Assembly (NCBI GenBank): GCA_022562615.1
Contig: JADFOW010000005.1
Location: forward strand, 1 to 42,293
Direction: 5' to 3'
From: Nitrososphaerota archaeon
Lineage (GTDB): Archaea > Thermoproteota > Nitrososphaeria > Nitrososphaerales > Nitrosopumilaceae
Length of the DNA: 42,293 nucleotides
Shown here: positions 9,851 through 18,470 of the stretch, piece after piece
How positions within the stretch are numbered: position 1 is the stretch's first letter
Layout: each line of letters opens with the position of its first letter
Position numbers and translations under genes: made by a program
Notes under the pieces: model-generated
What the model was told of the DNA's origin: nothing
The model's input: only the letters and a program-made list of their open reading frames with translations
Databases searched by the model: none

Positions 9851-9908
9851 TAGATGAATATAAGATATATTGAAAAAAAAGGTTAAATCTGTATAGATAA
9901 TTCATCTA
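9851..9908. promoter_or_regulatory. Inverted repeat in divergent promoter (TAGATGAAT ... ATTCATCTA)
   Basis: TAGATGAAT 9851-9859 and its exact reverse complement ATTCATCTA 9900-9908; the right arm is itself in the near-palindrome TAGATAATTCATCTA 9894-9908, just upstream of TATA-like CTTAAATAT. Confidence 0.45.
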
Positions 9909-9940
9909 TTCTTAAATATCCGTATGACTACATAAAATAT

Positions 9941-10384
9941 ATGAATTTTGATGAAAAAGATGAAAAAATTCTAAAACATCTGCTAGTTGATGCCAGACAA
10001 TCTGCAAGACATTTAGCTAACCAACTAAATGTTTCTACAGTTACCATGATTTCAAGAATCAAAAAATTAGAAGAAAAAAAAATTATTGAGGGATATTCAG
10101 TTAGACTAAATCATGAAGCTTTAGGATATGATATAACTGCAATAATTGAAGTAACAACAACAAAGGGAAAAATGATAGAAATAGAAGAGCAAATTGCAAA
10201 AATTGAAAATGTTTGTGCAGTTTATGATATTACCGGTAATGCTGATACTTTAGTGATAGGAAAATTTAAGGATAGAAAATCACTAAGTAAATTTGTAAAA
10301 AAAATATTGAGCATTCCAAATGTAGAAAATACCATTACACACTTGGTATTAAACACTGTAAAAGAGGATAATCGATTTATCTAA
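9941..10384 (+). CDS. Lrp/AsnC family transcriptional regulator
   Basis: N-terminal HTH (DEKILKHLLVDARQSARHLANQLNVSTVTMISRIKKLEEKKIIEGYSVRL) plus RAM domain. Confidence 0.93.
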   Translation: MNFDEKDEKILKHLLVDARQSARHLANQLNVSTVTMISRIKKLEEKKIIEGYSVRLNHEALGYDITAIIEVTTTKGKMIEIEEQIAKIENVCAVYDITGNADTLVIGKFKDRKSLSKFVKKILSIPNVENTITHLVLNTVKEDNRFI

Positions 10385-10395
10385 AAAAAGCATTA

Positions 10396-10677
10396 TTATA
10401 AAGTATTAGAATATGTCAATTGTTCTTGCAAATAGTTGTAATGTACTCTTAAAAAAACCATGAATTTTTTATAATCTTTTTTATCCATTTCTGTACTGTT
10501 TACAAGAACCATCAAATATTTTAGATCGGATCTTAATTCACCTATGGATTTTTTCACTAATTCTTTTTTATGGGGTTGGTAAAATTTTAACATTACGTTT
10601 TCAATCTGTAAAATATCGTTTTCCAGATTTTCAATATTTTGAATTGGATTTTCTGTCGTATACTTTACCTTCCTCAA
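10396..10677 (-). CDS. Hypothetical helical protein
   Basis: 93-aa ORF, TTG start overlapping the stop of the upstream small ORF. Confidence 0.5.
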   Translation of the reverse strand: MRKVKYTTENPIQNIENLENDILQIENVMLKFYQPHKKELVKKSIGELRSDLKYLMVLVNSTEMDKKDYKKFMVFLRVHYNYLQEQLTYSNTL

Positions 10678-10814
10678 GCCTTTGGAAATTCACATACACA
10701 ATCTGGATTACCACAGTAAGGACATTTACAATGGCAATGAGGAAGAGTATTTTTGCATTCTGGACAATTAGGATACTTACTTTCTTTCATGTGTAACTCA
10801 AAATCTTGTGCCAT
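10674..10814 (-). CDS. 46-aa Cys/His-rich zinc-ribbon-like protein
   Basis: MAQDFELHMKESKYPNCPECKNTLPHCHCKCPYCGNPDCVCEFPKA*; overlaps the start of the 10396-10677 ORF by 4 bp; missed by the track. Confidence 0.65.
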   Translation of the reverse strand: MAQDFELHMKESKYPNCPECKNTLPHCHCKCPYCGNPDCVCEFPKA

Positions 10815-10824
10815 TTTCCTATCT

Positions 10825-11031
10825 CTAATATTGACCTTCTATCCAACCTCCGCAAAAATTACAAATAATCATATCATCTTTATTTAGATAACTAGGGGAG
10901 TCTGGAGGGCATTTGCATTTTTGAATATCCATAGTTACAGTTACGCACGATAATATTATAGTGAAATTTCTTAAAACTTTAAGTTTATTCAATAATTTTT
11001 TTTTTAATGTATGAATTTTTAGTTTCTTCAT
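10825..11031 (-). CDS. Small zinc-ribbon-like protein; true start probably internal (MDIQKCKCPPDSPSYLNKDDMIICNFCGGWIEGQY)
   Basis: CxC...CxxC cysteine pattern near the C-terminus. Confidence 0.5.
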   Translation of the reverse strand: MKKLKIHTLKKKLLNKLKVLRNFTIILSCVTVTMDIQKCKCPPDSPSYLNKDDMIICNFCGGWIEGQY

Positions 11032-11167
11032 AATACTCCATAAATTATATTATGAATAATATTGACTTAGAGTGGATAGAGAGCAAAAAAGAAGAGAAGA
11101 AAAAGAAAAGTTTGCCGAAAAAGTAGCCAAAGGCGAAGTAATGGCTTTCACATAACTTGTAAAATCG

Positions 11168-11698
11168 TTATTTTCTAAAACCTTGATTTTCTACTACATT
11201 TAATGTAATTGTAGATTTGATATTCTTTATTTTACGAAATTTATTGCTAACTACATCAGAAATTTCATTATAGGTTGGAGCAACAATGGTACATAGGATT
11301 TCAAAAGAACCAATTAAAATATCTGCTTCCACTACTTCAGGAATCTCTTTTAGTTTGTTTAACACTGCAATTTCATCTGAAGAACGACAGTGAATAATTA
11401 CAAAAGCTTGTGCCATGTGTTTTTCCAAAACTTCTTTCTCTACTTCATTAATTTTAGAAATTCCACCAGTTTCATTTACTAATAAGGTCAAAGTTGAACG
11501 AATTTTAGGAATTTTTCGAATCTTTTTGGAAATATCTTGTTCTATTTTTTGTAGATTATCTGAATGAAGTTTGATTAAAATGTCATAAGCACCAAATGTT
11601 CCATGTGCTTCCTTTATGCTATCTATTCTATTGAGGTTTGTAATAATAGAGTCCTCAGAACCTGACTCACTTGAGATCAAAACATAGGCTTTATTCAT
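11168..11698 (-). CDS. Tandem RAM (Lrp/AsnC ligand-binding) domain protein without HTH
   Basis: Two alpha-beta RAM repeats (KAYVLISSESGSED.. and QAFVIIHCRSSDE..); no DNA-binding domain. Confidence 0.8.
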   Translation of the reverse strand: MNKAYVLISSESGSEDSIITNLNRIDSIKEAHGTFGAYDILIKLHSDNLQKIEQDISKKIRKIPKIRSTLTLLVNETGGISKINEVEKEVLEKHMAQAFVIIHCRSSDEIAVLNKLKEIPEVVEADILIGSFEILCTIVAPTYNEISDVVSNKFRKIKNIKSTITLNVVENQGFRK

Positions 11699-11936
11699 AA
11701 TTTACCCCTTCTATAGATGTCTGTGTCAAAGTTGCGCGAATCAAAGCAATATTTCGAATCTTCCAAGTTATCTCTTTTCTTAATGAATCAGCTTCATTAG
11801 TTGATATCTCTACTATAATGTCATTTGCACCAAATGTTCCATGTGCTTCCTTTTTAGACTTTAATTCTCTAAATTCATGTAGAATTTTCTCTTCTTTTCC
11901 TAAATCACAGTTTATCAGTACATCTACTTTTTTCAT
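11691..11936 (-). CDS. Single RAM-domain protein (stand-alone Lrp/AsnC effector domain)
   Basis: VDVLINCDLGKEEKILHEFRELKSKKEAHGTFGANDIIVEI RAM pattern; overlaps the next ORF by 8 bp. Confidence 0.75.
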   Translation of the reverse strand: MKKVDVLINCDLGKEEKILHEFRELKSKKEAHGTFGANDIIVEISTNEADSLRKEITWKIRNIALIRATLTQTSIEGVNYE

Positions 11937-12070
11937 TTTACCACCAAAAATTTTTCATTCAATTTTCCTACATATTACCGAGGTAATACTGTATTTTAGT
12001 TAAATAGAAAAAAACTTTAAAGAAATAAACTATTTTCCTAACAAATTAAATAAATTTTAATATTTTTTGT

Positions 12071-12541
12071 TTACTCTTTATTGTTCTTTCTTTCCTTGAT
12101 AATTGAGGCCCATGATTTAATTAATTCTTTATTCATACCAGCAAAGGCATCAGAATTTTCATTGAATGCCTGAATATTTTTTGATAAAGCCTCAAGGGAT
12201 TTTATCATCAATTGATTTTGAAAATTCCATACCTTGTTGGTCTGCTCAGTAAAGTCGGAAACAATTTGAAGTGACTCGTCAGGTAATTTGACATCGGAAT
12301 TTGTTTTACGTGTAAGATATTTTTGAAGCAATATAGCAGATATTGCATTCTTTTTTCTCGATTCTATTATTTCTAGTTGAAGATCAGACACTGATTGGAG
12401 ATAGCTCGCAGTATTGACACTTACATTTTTAAAATACTTGTCAATGCTTTGCTGAAATACCTCAAATGTTTTATTTTCGGTTAAAATTTTAGAGTCTTCC
12501 TGAGATTCTATTTTTCCTTTTGATTGTTTTGGAGCATTCAT
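12071..12541 (-). CDS. Phasin-like helical protein (tentative)
   Basis: Long amphipathic helices: FEVFQQSIDKYFKNVSVNTASYLQSVSDLQLEIIESRKKNAISAI... KVWNFQNQLMIKSLEALSKNIQAF. Confidence 0.35.
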   Translation of the reverse strand: MNAPKQSKGKIESQEDSKILTENKTFEVFQQSIDKYFKNVSVNTASYLQSVSDLQLEIIESRKKNAISAILLQKYLTRKTNSDVKLPDESLQIVSDFTEQTNKVWNFQNQLMIKSLEALSKNIQAFNENSDAFAGMNKELIKSWASIIKERKNNKE

Positions 12542-12786
12542 GGTTTGATCTTCTCTTGTAATAGGAAATACTTTGATTTAAAGTAATTTGGAGTTTTTAT
12601 ATTAATGGGGTTTAAATTTTTTTAAAAATTAAAATCATTTTAAACATTTGTTTTATGTTTACTTCAATCTAAAATATTGAAAAACTCACATTATTTCATT
12701 ACTGCAAAAGACTATTGTGTAATGCAAAGAAAGGTTCAATGATTTTAGGCCTAAATCCAACATTAAATATTCTTTTTTTCTTCCAA

Positions 12787-13584
12787 TCAATCCGTCTCCT
12801 TACCTATAGTCAAAATAGAATCAGAACCTTTCTTCCATTTTTGAACTAAAATGCCAAGCACAGCACCAAATGCTAAATGAGCTATCAATGTTATTACAAA
12901 AATATTGTAACCATACATGTGTTCTACACCAAATGGACCTTTCATAATTATCAAATATGGTGCCACCATCATAACCATCTCAATTATTACTGCCCAGATA
13001 ATTCCATACCACCATTTTCCTTTTCCGATTAACAAAGCATAGATAATTCCGAATGTAGCCCCGTTCCAAAAGTGCCAAAGACCTCCTGCAATAAATGCAT
13101 CAAGGGGGGCATGGTAAAGATTCATTGCAACTCCTGATTGCATTACTGTTTGTTTTACTTCAGATAACATGGTAATTTTTTCAGTAAGAAACAATCCCGG
13201 TACTGAAATCATGCTATCCATTGGTAACCATTTTGCAAACATGTAGCCTGGAATACGTATCACTTCAAGGGCTAGTGATGCAATGGCACCCGCTGCCATT
13301 CCCTTGAACAATCTGTTTGTCAATCTAGGAAATTTTGAGCGTGACAGTATTCCTATTGCAAATATTATGATAACTGATGGAATTATTGCAATGTCTCTGA
13401 AAGTGGCATAGGGGATTATTCCTAATGGTGGAAGTAGAAGTAAACTAGCTGACGCACCACTGAGTATTATTGTTAATATTGTTAACCATAATTCAAATTT
13501 ATTTTTCTGAACTTGCAATGCATTACTACTAAATTCAAAGTATTTAATATCCAATGTTCGTAGTCTAGAAGTGACTTTGAACAA
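12787..13584 (-). CDS. Multi-pass membrane protein, function unknown
   Basis: 265 aa with about six hydrophobic spans. Confidence 0.65.
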   Translation of the reverse strand: MFKVTSRLRTLDIKYFEFSSNALQVQKNKFELWLTILTIILSGASASLLLLPPLGIIPYATFRDIAIIPSVIIIFAIGILSRSKFPRLTNRLFKGMAAGAIASLALEVIRIPGYMFAKWLPMDSMISVPGLFLTEKITMLSEVKQTVMQSGVAMNLYHAPLDAFIAGGLWHFWNGATFGIIYALLIGKGKWWYGIIWAVIIEMVMMVAPYLIIMKGPFGVEHMYGYNIFVITLIAHLAFGAVLGILVQKWKKGSDSILTIGKETD

Positions 13585-13794
13585 TCATAGTAATACAGTT
13601 TGTGTGTGCCGGTGAAATCAAAAAAAAAAGATGTTAAACGCTGGAGATAATTCTATCATAAATAATATTTACTAATTTTTGAATATATTTTCTACTGGAT
13701 CATCTTGATTGGAATTTTCAATTCTCATCCCAGAAAATAATTTCTTCAATTTTACTATAGGTTATTTGTGTAAACGAGTTAAACTAATTTTATT

Positions 13795-14154
13795 TTAGCA
13801 GTATATTTCTCTGTAAACCATAATGGTTTGAAATCTTGAAGGCTTTGATTCAACTGAATGTATTCTAAATTTTAGTAATTCTTTGACTTCAATCTCCATG
13901 AATTTCAGTACACTAACAACTACTTCTTTTTTCAACTCGGAAGGTCTTTCATTTTTTAAATTACGAAGAAATTGCATTCCGGTGTAATCTGGCATGAACA
14001 TGTCAAGTAGGATTAAATCATAATCATTTTTGACTGCAAGCTCTAGTCACTTTTTTCCAGAATTGACACTTCTAACAGAGTAATTGTCTACAGTAAACAT
14101 GTCTGAATATAATTCACATATTTATGTGGAATCATCCATATGGAGTAACTTCAC
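13795..14154 (-). pseudogene. CheY-like response-regulator receiver pseudogene
   Basis: In-frame reading from GTG 14152-14154: MKLLHMDDST*ICELYSDMFTVDNYSVRSVNSGKK*LELAVKNDYDLILLDMFMPDYTGMQFLRNLKN...; stops at 14122-14124 (TAA) and 14047-14049 (TGA) in one continuous frame. Confidence 0.75.
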
Positions 14155-14590
14155 ACTGTAATTGACCACTAAAATGATTAGAACAAACCTGTGTTCATTT
14201 TAAACAAAATATCTTGTATTCTGGGTATAAATCAGGCATGACAAACCACCAGGATTTCGAGCAGGACCTGACTTCCCAGAATCTACCTTATCTGAATGAT
14301 AAATTTAAGGTCATGTAGATTTTATTTGAACACAGAAATATGAAAACTGATTTTTAATTATGACAAATTATAGAAGAAATAAAACAGACCTTATTTTAAA
14401 CGGAGATAGTTTTTTTGAATATTATATGAAAATAAGGATTTTGTAGATTTCTATGATTCTAAAGCCTTTTTTAAATTTCCTTTCAGAACATTTACTCTGT
14501 TTTTATGTTTAATCGGTGATTTTTTCTAATTTTACAAAGGGAAAAGGTCATGCCAAATCTTTTGACCTGTCTGTATCCCCAAAAGTGGAA

Positions 14591-14666
14591 TGCTCCCGTC
14601 GGGATTTGAACCCGAGATCACTGCCTTGAGAGGGCAGTATGCTTAGCCGGACTACACCACAGGAGC
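14591..14666 (-). tRNA. tRNA-Glu (anticodon CUC)
   Basis: Reverse complement GCTCCTGTGGTGTAGTCCGGCTAAGCATACTGCCCTCTCAAGGCAGTGATCTCGGGTTCAAATCCCGACGGGAGC(A); anticodon stem CTGCC/GGCAG, loop CTCTCAA, T-loop GGTTCAAATCC. Confidence 0.95.
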
Positions 14667-14778
14667 TTGAAGAAAACGAGATGTTTTCATAATTTAAAGG
14701 AAATGCTTTCACATTGAATTCTTTGGTAAAAATTATCGAGTTTGATCCTTTATACAAAATTCAGATTGTAGAATTATC

Positions 14779-15663
14779 ATGAACTATGAAGACCTAATCA
14801 ATGAAAAGTCTTGGTCTGATTATCCGGTGGGCTTGGGTGGATGTAGAACTAGTGATACTTTTTTTGATTCATGTGATTACGATATTACTGTTTTTGATGA
14901 CAAATCTCAGAATGATGAGATTATTCAATTTCAAAATAAATTTGTAAAAATTTATCATGGTTCGTTGTCCGAATCTCAATCAAAGAAACTTATTCAATAT
15001 GATAACATGCGGATTATCCATGATGAGTCTTGGGATCTACGCATGCTTCTCTCAAAGGTTAAAGAAAAACGATTAACCCTCTACAAAGACCATGCAAAAA
15101 ACTCACTTATTGAATCGCTTTTTTGTTGTGAAAAAACTAAACAAGGAATTAAAGAATCAAGTGTTTTTGCACCATGTTGGCAAAAATGCGCATCATTTTT
15201 TTTGGCAGACGGTATTTTGGCACTAAACCAATGCAAGTCCAGCCCAACACACATGCTTGATTCATTGAGAAGATTGAAAAAAAATTCGGTCAACGAAAAA
15301 ATATCCGTTGTAAATGAAACAGTTGGTATTGAAAGGTCAATCCCTTCTTTGTTAGTGCGGATGCTAAAGTCAACAATCGGCTTCTCTGACCTCGTTGAGA
15401 AAAATAATCACTCTTTGCTGATCCAACAAAAACACGACTATTTTGTTAAGAATTCAATGCTATCTGACTGTTATTTTTATTTGGGATATATCAACAAGGA
15501 AAACTTTGTAAAACTCAAGGATTCCATTGAAAAACAACCTGATCTTATCCATATTTTGAAAATATCCTTTGACATAGATGCTGACCCCAATCTAATAGAA
15601 CGACAGGCAGATCTAATCCACAAGTCCTCAAATGAAATTTTAGATAACATTTCTAGGCGATAG
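14779..15663 (+). CDS. Conserved hypothetical protein
   Basis: 294-aa ORF; N-terminal GLGGCRTSDTFFDSCDYDITVFDD is weakly nucleotidyltransferase-like, not confident. Confidence 0.7.
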   Translation: MNYEDLINEKSWSDYPVGLGGCRTSDTFFDSCDYDITVFDDKSQNDEIIQFQNKFVKIYHGSLSESQSKKLIQYDNMRIIHDESWDLRMLLSKVKEKRLTLYKDHAKNSLIESLFCCEKTKQGIKESSVFAPCWQKCASFFLADGILALNQCKSSPTHMLDSLRRLKKNSVNEKISVVNETVGIERSIPSLLVRMLKSTIGFSDLVEKNNHSLLIQQKHDYFVKNSMLSDCYFYLGYINKENFVKLKDSIEKQPDLIHILKISFDIDADPNLIERQADLIHKSSNEILDNISRR

Positions 15664-15714
15664 TTCTTTGGGTCTGGGCTAAACTTATAAAATGAGCGAA
15701 TTGTCTGTCTAGAT

Positions 15715-15867
15715 ATGGTAGATCAAGCATGTGGATGCGAAGCCGATAGCGGCGATCCAGATTATTCGTGCGATTGTGCAATGCAAGGACATTGCATATG
15801 TAGCGCAGATTGCAAGTGTACTACAGACGTTTGTAAAGAAGCTGTTGGACCAATGTCTAAACAGTAA
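15715..15867 (+). CDS. 50-aa Cys-rich metallothionein-like protein
   Basis: MVDQACGCEADSGDPDYSCDCAMQGHCICSADCKCTTDVCKEAVGPMSKQ*; nine Cys mostly as CxC; the track's 15731-15925 ORF is a different frame over the same DNA. Confidence 0.7.
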   Translation: MVDQACGCEADSGDPDYSCDCAMQGHCICSADCKCTTDVCKEAVGPMSKQ

Positions 15868-15895
15868 CTTTCAATTTTATTTTTTATTATTAACC

Positions 15896-16063
15896 TTAAT
15901 CGTCCTCGCTCTCAAAACCCCATGACTTTACCAGTTCTCGTTGGAATTTGTCGGCTTGTTTTTCTCCAAGGGCAAAACCACAATTCTTGTGTGTTGGAAC
16001 GGTTTTCATTCCGTCTAGCTTAAACTCTACTTCAAACATATGGACTTTGGAGCATTCACACAT
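15896..16063 (-). CDS. 55-aa small protein with N-terminal CxC
   Basis: MCECSKVHMFEVEFKLDGMKTVPTHKNCGFALGEKQADKFQRELVKSWGFESEDD*; missed by the track. Confidence 0.55.
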   Translation of the reverse strand: MCECSKVHMFEVEFKLDGMKTVPTHKNCGFALGEKQADKFQRELVKSWGFESEDD

Positions 16064-16142
16064 TTCTAGAATCTAATTAAGTTTTCCTCTATATTTGCTT
16101 ATTTGAATAACCTTTAACTAGCTAATTTCGTCATTATTTTCT

Positions 16143-17471
16143 GTGATTCGGCATGTTATAGTTTTTGTATTTCTGACAATTGTCTTTGGTCTTGGTTTTT
16201 CAAACCTTGCGTTTGGTCAGGGCACTATGTCATCAGGTGGTGTAGATGTTGAGGGTACGTGGTATCTAGGAGAAGGTCTCAAAGTGGGAGATTATTTTGA
16301 GTATGCTTTGTGTGAATTAGATCTTAATGACTGTGCACCTATTACATTGAAATTTTGGATAGCCGGAGAAGTAACAAATGTCAGTGAACAATTATGGGAT
16401 ACAAAAGTTGTAGTTGTGGATGGCAATAAAATTATCAAAGGCTCAATGGGCCTTGGTAAAGTTTCCCCCGAACCGGTTCTATTTGATGATGATCTTTTTG
16501 AATACGCTATTGCATTCAAATCTTCTTTGTCTTGGTTAGGTGCTTTTGCTACTTCACAGGAAGGTGATCTTATTCATGGGCCAAAAGCGTTCAGTTCTCC
16601 CGCATGGGGGAAAATCGGAGCAATTGGCGGTGCTCAATTAATTCCAATATATACAGAAACAATAGTTACTCCTCTCGGAGTTGATGATACAGTTGTTGTT
16701 GGTTGGTATAGTGGTGATGTTAACAAAATCTGGATTTTAGATGATTTTCCTTTTCCACTTAAAGCATTAACTTATGCATGGGTTACCACAGGTATTGCTC
16801 CAATTCAGGTACAATACACCTTGTTAGATTACCAAGAAAATGTGACGGAGGATCCTTTCAAAGATGTTGTAGAGACAATTACAAAAGAAGAGATGTTGGG
16901 ATGCCCTACAGTGTATTATGAGTATGTCAGCAAGTCAGTTGCTACAGACACATTCTCCATGGGGGTTCAGTATAATTATTCTCCTCGATATCCTATGGAA
17001 GGCTGTGATATTGACTGGAAAATAAACTTCAAGAAAAAGTTTGATCCCAAAAATTTTGTAGATCAAGTTCATTATGATATTTGGGTTCAGGCTGAGGATG
17101 GCTCCATAGTGCGCTCATTTGCAGAAGAGCAAGGACGAACTGAACTGTATAACGGATTTGGCCAGGTTCACCTTCTTCTTCCAGTAAAAGAAAAACCAGG
17201 AATTGTCAAATATCTCATATGGGTTCATGGGACAGGACCAGAATATCAAACACCTGATCCAGAAGATGCGGGATTTGTGACAGTCGAAATTGAAATCGTA
17301 GAGAATCCTCTCCTTAAAGAATTAAATGATGATGTTGTTCCACCCGCTGCAATTCCAGAGTGGATCAAGAACACTGCTGGATGGTGGGCAGAGGGGGCCA
17401 TTGGAGATTCAGATTTTGTTCAAGGATTACAATTCCTAATCAAAGAAGGCATTATGAAAATTACTTCCTAG
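16143..17471 (+). CDS. Secreted protein with C-terminal IPEWIKNTAGWWAEGAIGDSDFVQGLQFLIKEGIM motif
   Basis: N-terminal signal peptide; terminal motif recurrent in thaumarchaeal extracellular proteins. Confidence 0.75.
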   Translation: MIRHVIVFVFLTIVFGLGFSNLAFGQGTMSSGGVDVEGTWYLGEGLKVGDYFEYALCELDLNDCAPITLKFWIAGEVTNVSEQLWDTKVVVVDGNKIIKGSMGLGKVSPEPVLFDDDLFEYAIAFKSSLSWLGAFATSQEGDLIHGPKAFSSPAWGKIGAIGGAQLIPIYTETIVTPLGVDDTVVVGWYSGDVNKIWILDDFPFPLKALTYAWVTTGIAPIQVQYTLLDYQENVTEDPFKDVVETITKEEMLGCPTVYYEYVSKSVATDTFSMGVQYNYSPRYPMEGCDIDWKINFKKKFDPKNFVDQVHYDIWVQAEDGSIVRSFAEEQGRTELYNGFGQVHLLLPVKEKPGIVKYLIWVHGTGPEYQTPDPEDAGFVTVEIEIVENPLLKELNDDVVPPAAIPEWIKNTAGWWAEGAIGDSDFVQGLQFLIKEGIMKITS

Positions 17472-17540
17472 AGGTATCTTTCATTACATGAACATTCCAA
17501 TTAATTAAATTGGGCGATTTCATAGAAGTTTTGATTTAAA

Positions 17541-17900
17541 ATGGTGGGCTTGGTAATTTATCCAAAACGTCATCTTCGAAAATTAATCCACGAGGGAGAA
17601 TACATTGAGGCAATTAAATATGCAAAAAGCCTAGAGCTAAAATTTGAAAACGATTCTGATTTCTGGTTTATGTTTGGAAGCATCTACCATATTCTTGAGG
17701 ATGCAAAAATAGCAATTAAGTACTTTGAAAAATCCTTGGAACTAAAGAACGATGATGTTGAAGTTTTGACAATGAAAACAAACGCACATCTTTTCTTGAA
17801 GCAAAAAGACGAAGCTATAGAGTGCTGTAAAAGGATAATCCAGTTAGAGCCTGATAATTATGAGGCCCACGGGCTATTAGAAAAACTAGAAAATGTCTAG
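17541..17900 (+). CDS. Tetratricopeptide-repeat protein
   Basis: DSDFWFMFGSIYHILEDAKIAIKYFEKSLELKNDDVEVLTMKTNAHLFLKQKDEAIECCKRIIQLEPDN. Confidence 0.85.
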   Translation: MVGLVIYPKRHLRKLIHEGEYIEAIKYAKSLELKFENDSDFWFMFGSIYHILEDAKIAIKYFEKSLELKNDDVEVLTMKTNAHLFLKQKDEAIECCKRIIQLEPDNYEAHGLLEKLENV

Positions 17901-17906
17901 ACTCAA

Positions 17907-18389
17907 TTATTTCTCTTTACTTTTCATTTCATATACGTTTTCAAGTAGCCAATCACAAAATTTTGTAACCTTCTCATCAAATTCAGTCCAAATATGAACT
18001 GAATGAGGAAGAATGTCTATCTTCCAATCTTTGGTAAATACTCGTACGCCTTCTTTACCTTCATACATGTAAGCATCTTCAATTTGAACGTCTTCTAAAA
18101 TTTCTTTTGCCTTTTCCTTTATGATATTCCTATCAATTGGGAATCTCTTTTTTTTTTGGTCAATAATTAAGCTAAGGTCGCGTTTACCATACATATCATA
18201 CTCGTCAATTCTTCCTGCTTTTGGAAAATTGACTACTAGATTGATACTGTATTTCGTACCTACTTTTTTTCCAATTTCAACTATTTTCGTATATCCCATC
18301 GCCGGATTTTTCTTTAAAAGAAAGCGAATTAATGCCAAATCCCTTTTCAACTGTTGCTGCAGATCTAAAACTATATCAGAAAACATCAT
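17907..18389 (-). CDS. Hypothetical protein
   Basis: 160-aa ORF. Confidence 0.6.
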   Translation of the reverse strand: MMFSDIVLDLQQQLKRDLALIRFLLKKNPAMGYTKIVEIGKKVGTKYSINLVVNFPKAGRIDEYDMYGKRDLSLIIDQKKKRFPIDRNIIKEKAKEILEDVQIEDAYMYEGKEGVRVFTKDWKIDILPHSVHIWTEFDEKVTKFCDWLLENVYEMKSKEK

Positions 18390-18470
18390 GATTTTACCAA
18401 GTCGAATCCTATTATAATCATTAATTTTCAGCAGGATTGGTTTTTTTAGAAGTTTGATTTAGAGTCAACA

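Noticed and set aside
11072-11155. 27-aa ORF MDREQKRREEKEKFAEKVAKGEVMAFT*
   Set aside because: GTG start, low-complexity charged sequence, and a competing 24-aa frame over the same DNA; not supportable.
14238-14318. 26-aa ORF MTNHQDFEQDLTSQNLPYLNDKFKVM* after a TATA-like sequence
   Set aside because: Too short and no recognisable motif; may be a remnant near the receiver pseudogene.
14548-14757. Track ORF on - strand
   Set aside because: Covers the tRNA-Glu gene; spurious.
14779-15663. Nucleotidyltransferase assignment for the 294-aa protein
   Set aside because: Only a weak N-terminal resemblance; left as hypothetical.
15731-15925. Track ORF on + strand
   Set aside because: Out of frame with the much more convincing Cys-rich ORF 15715-15867.
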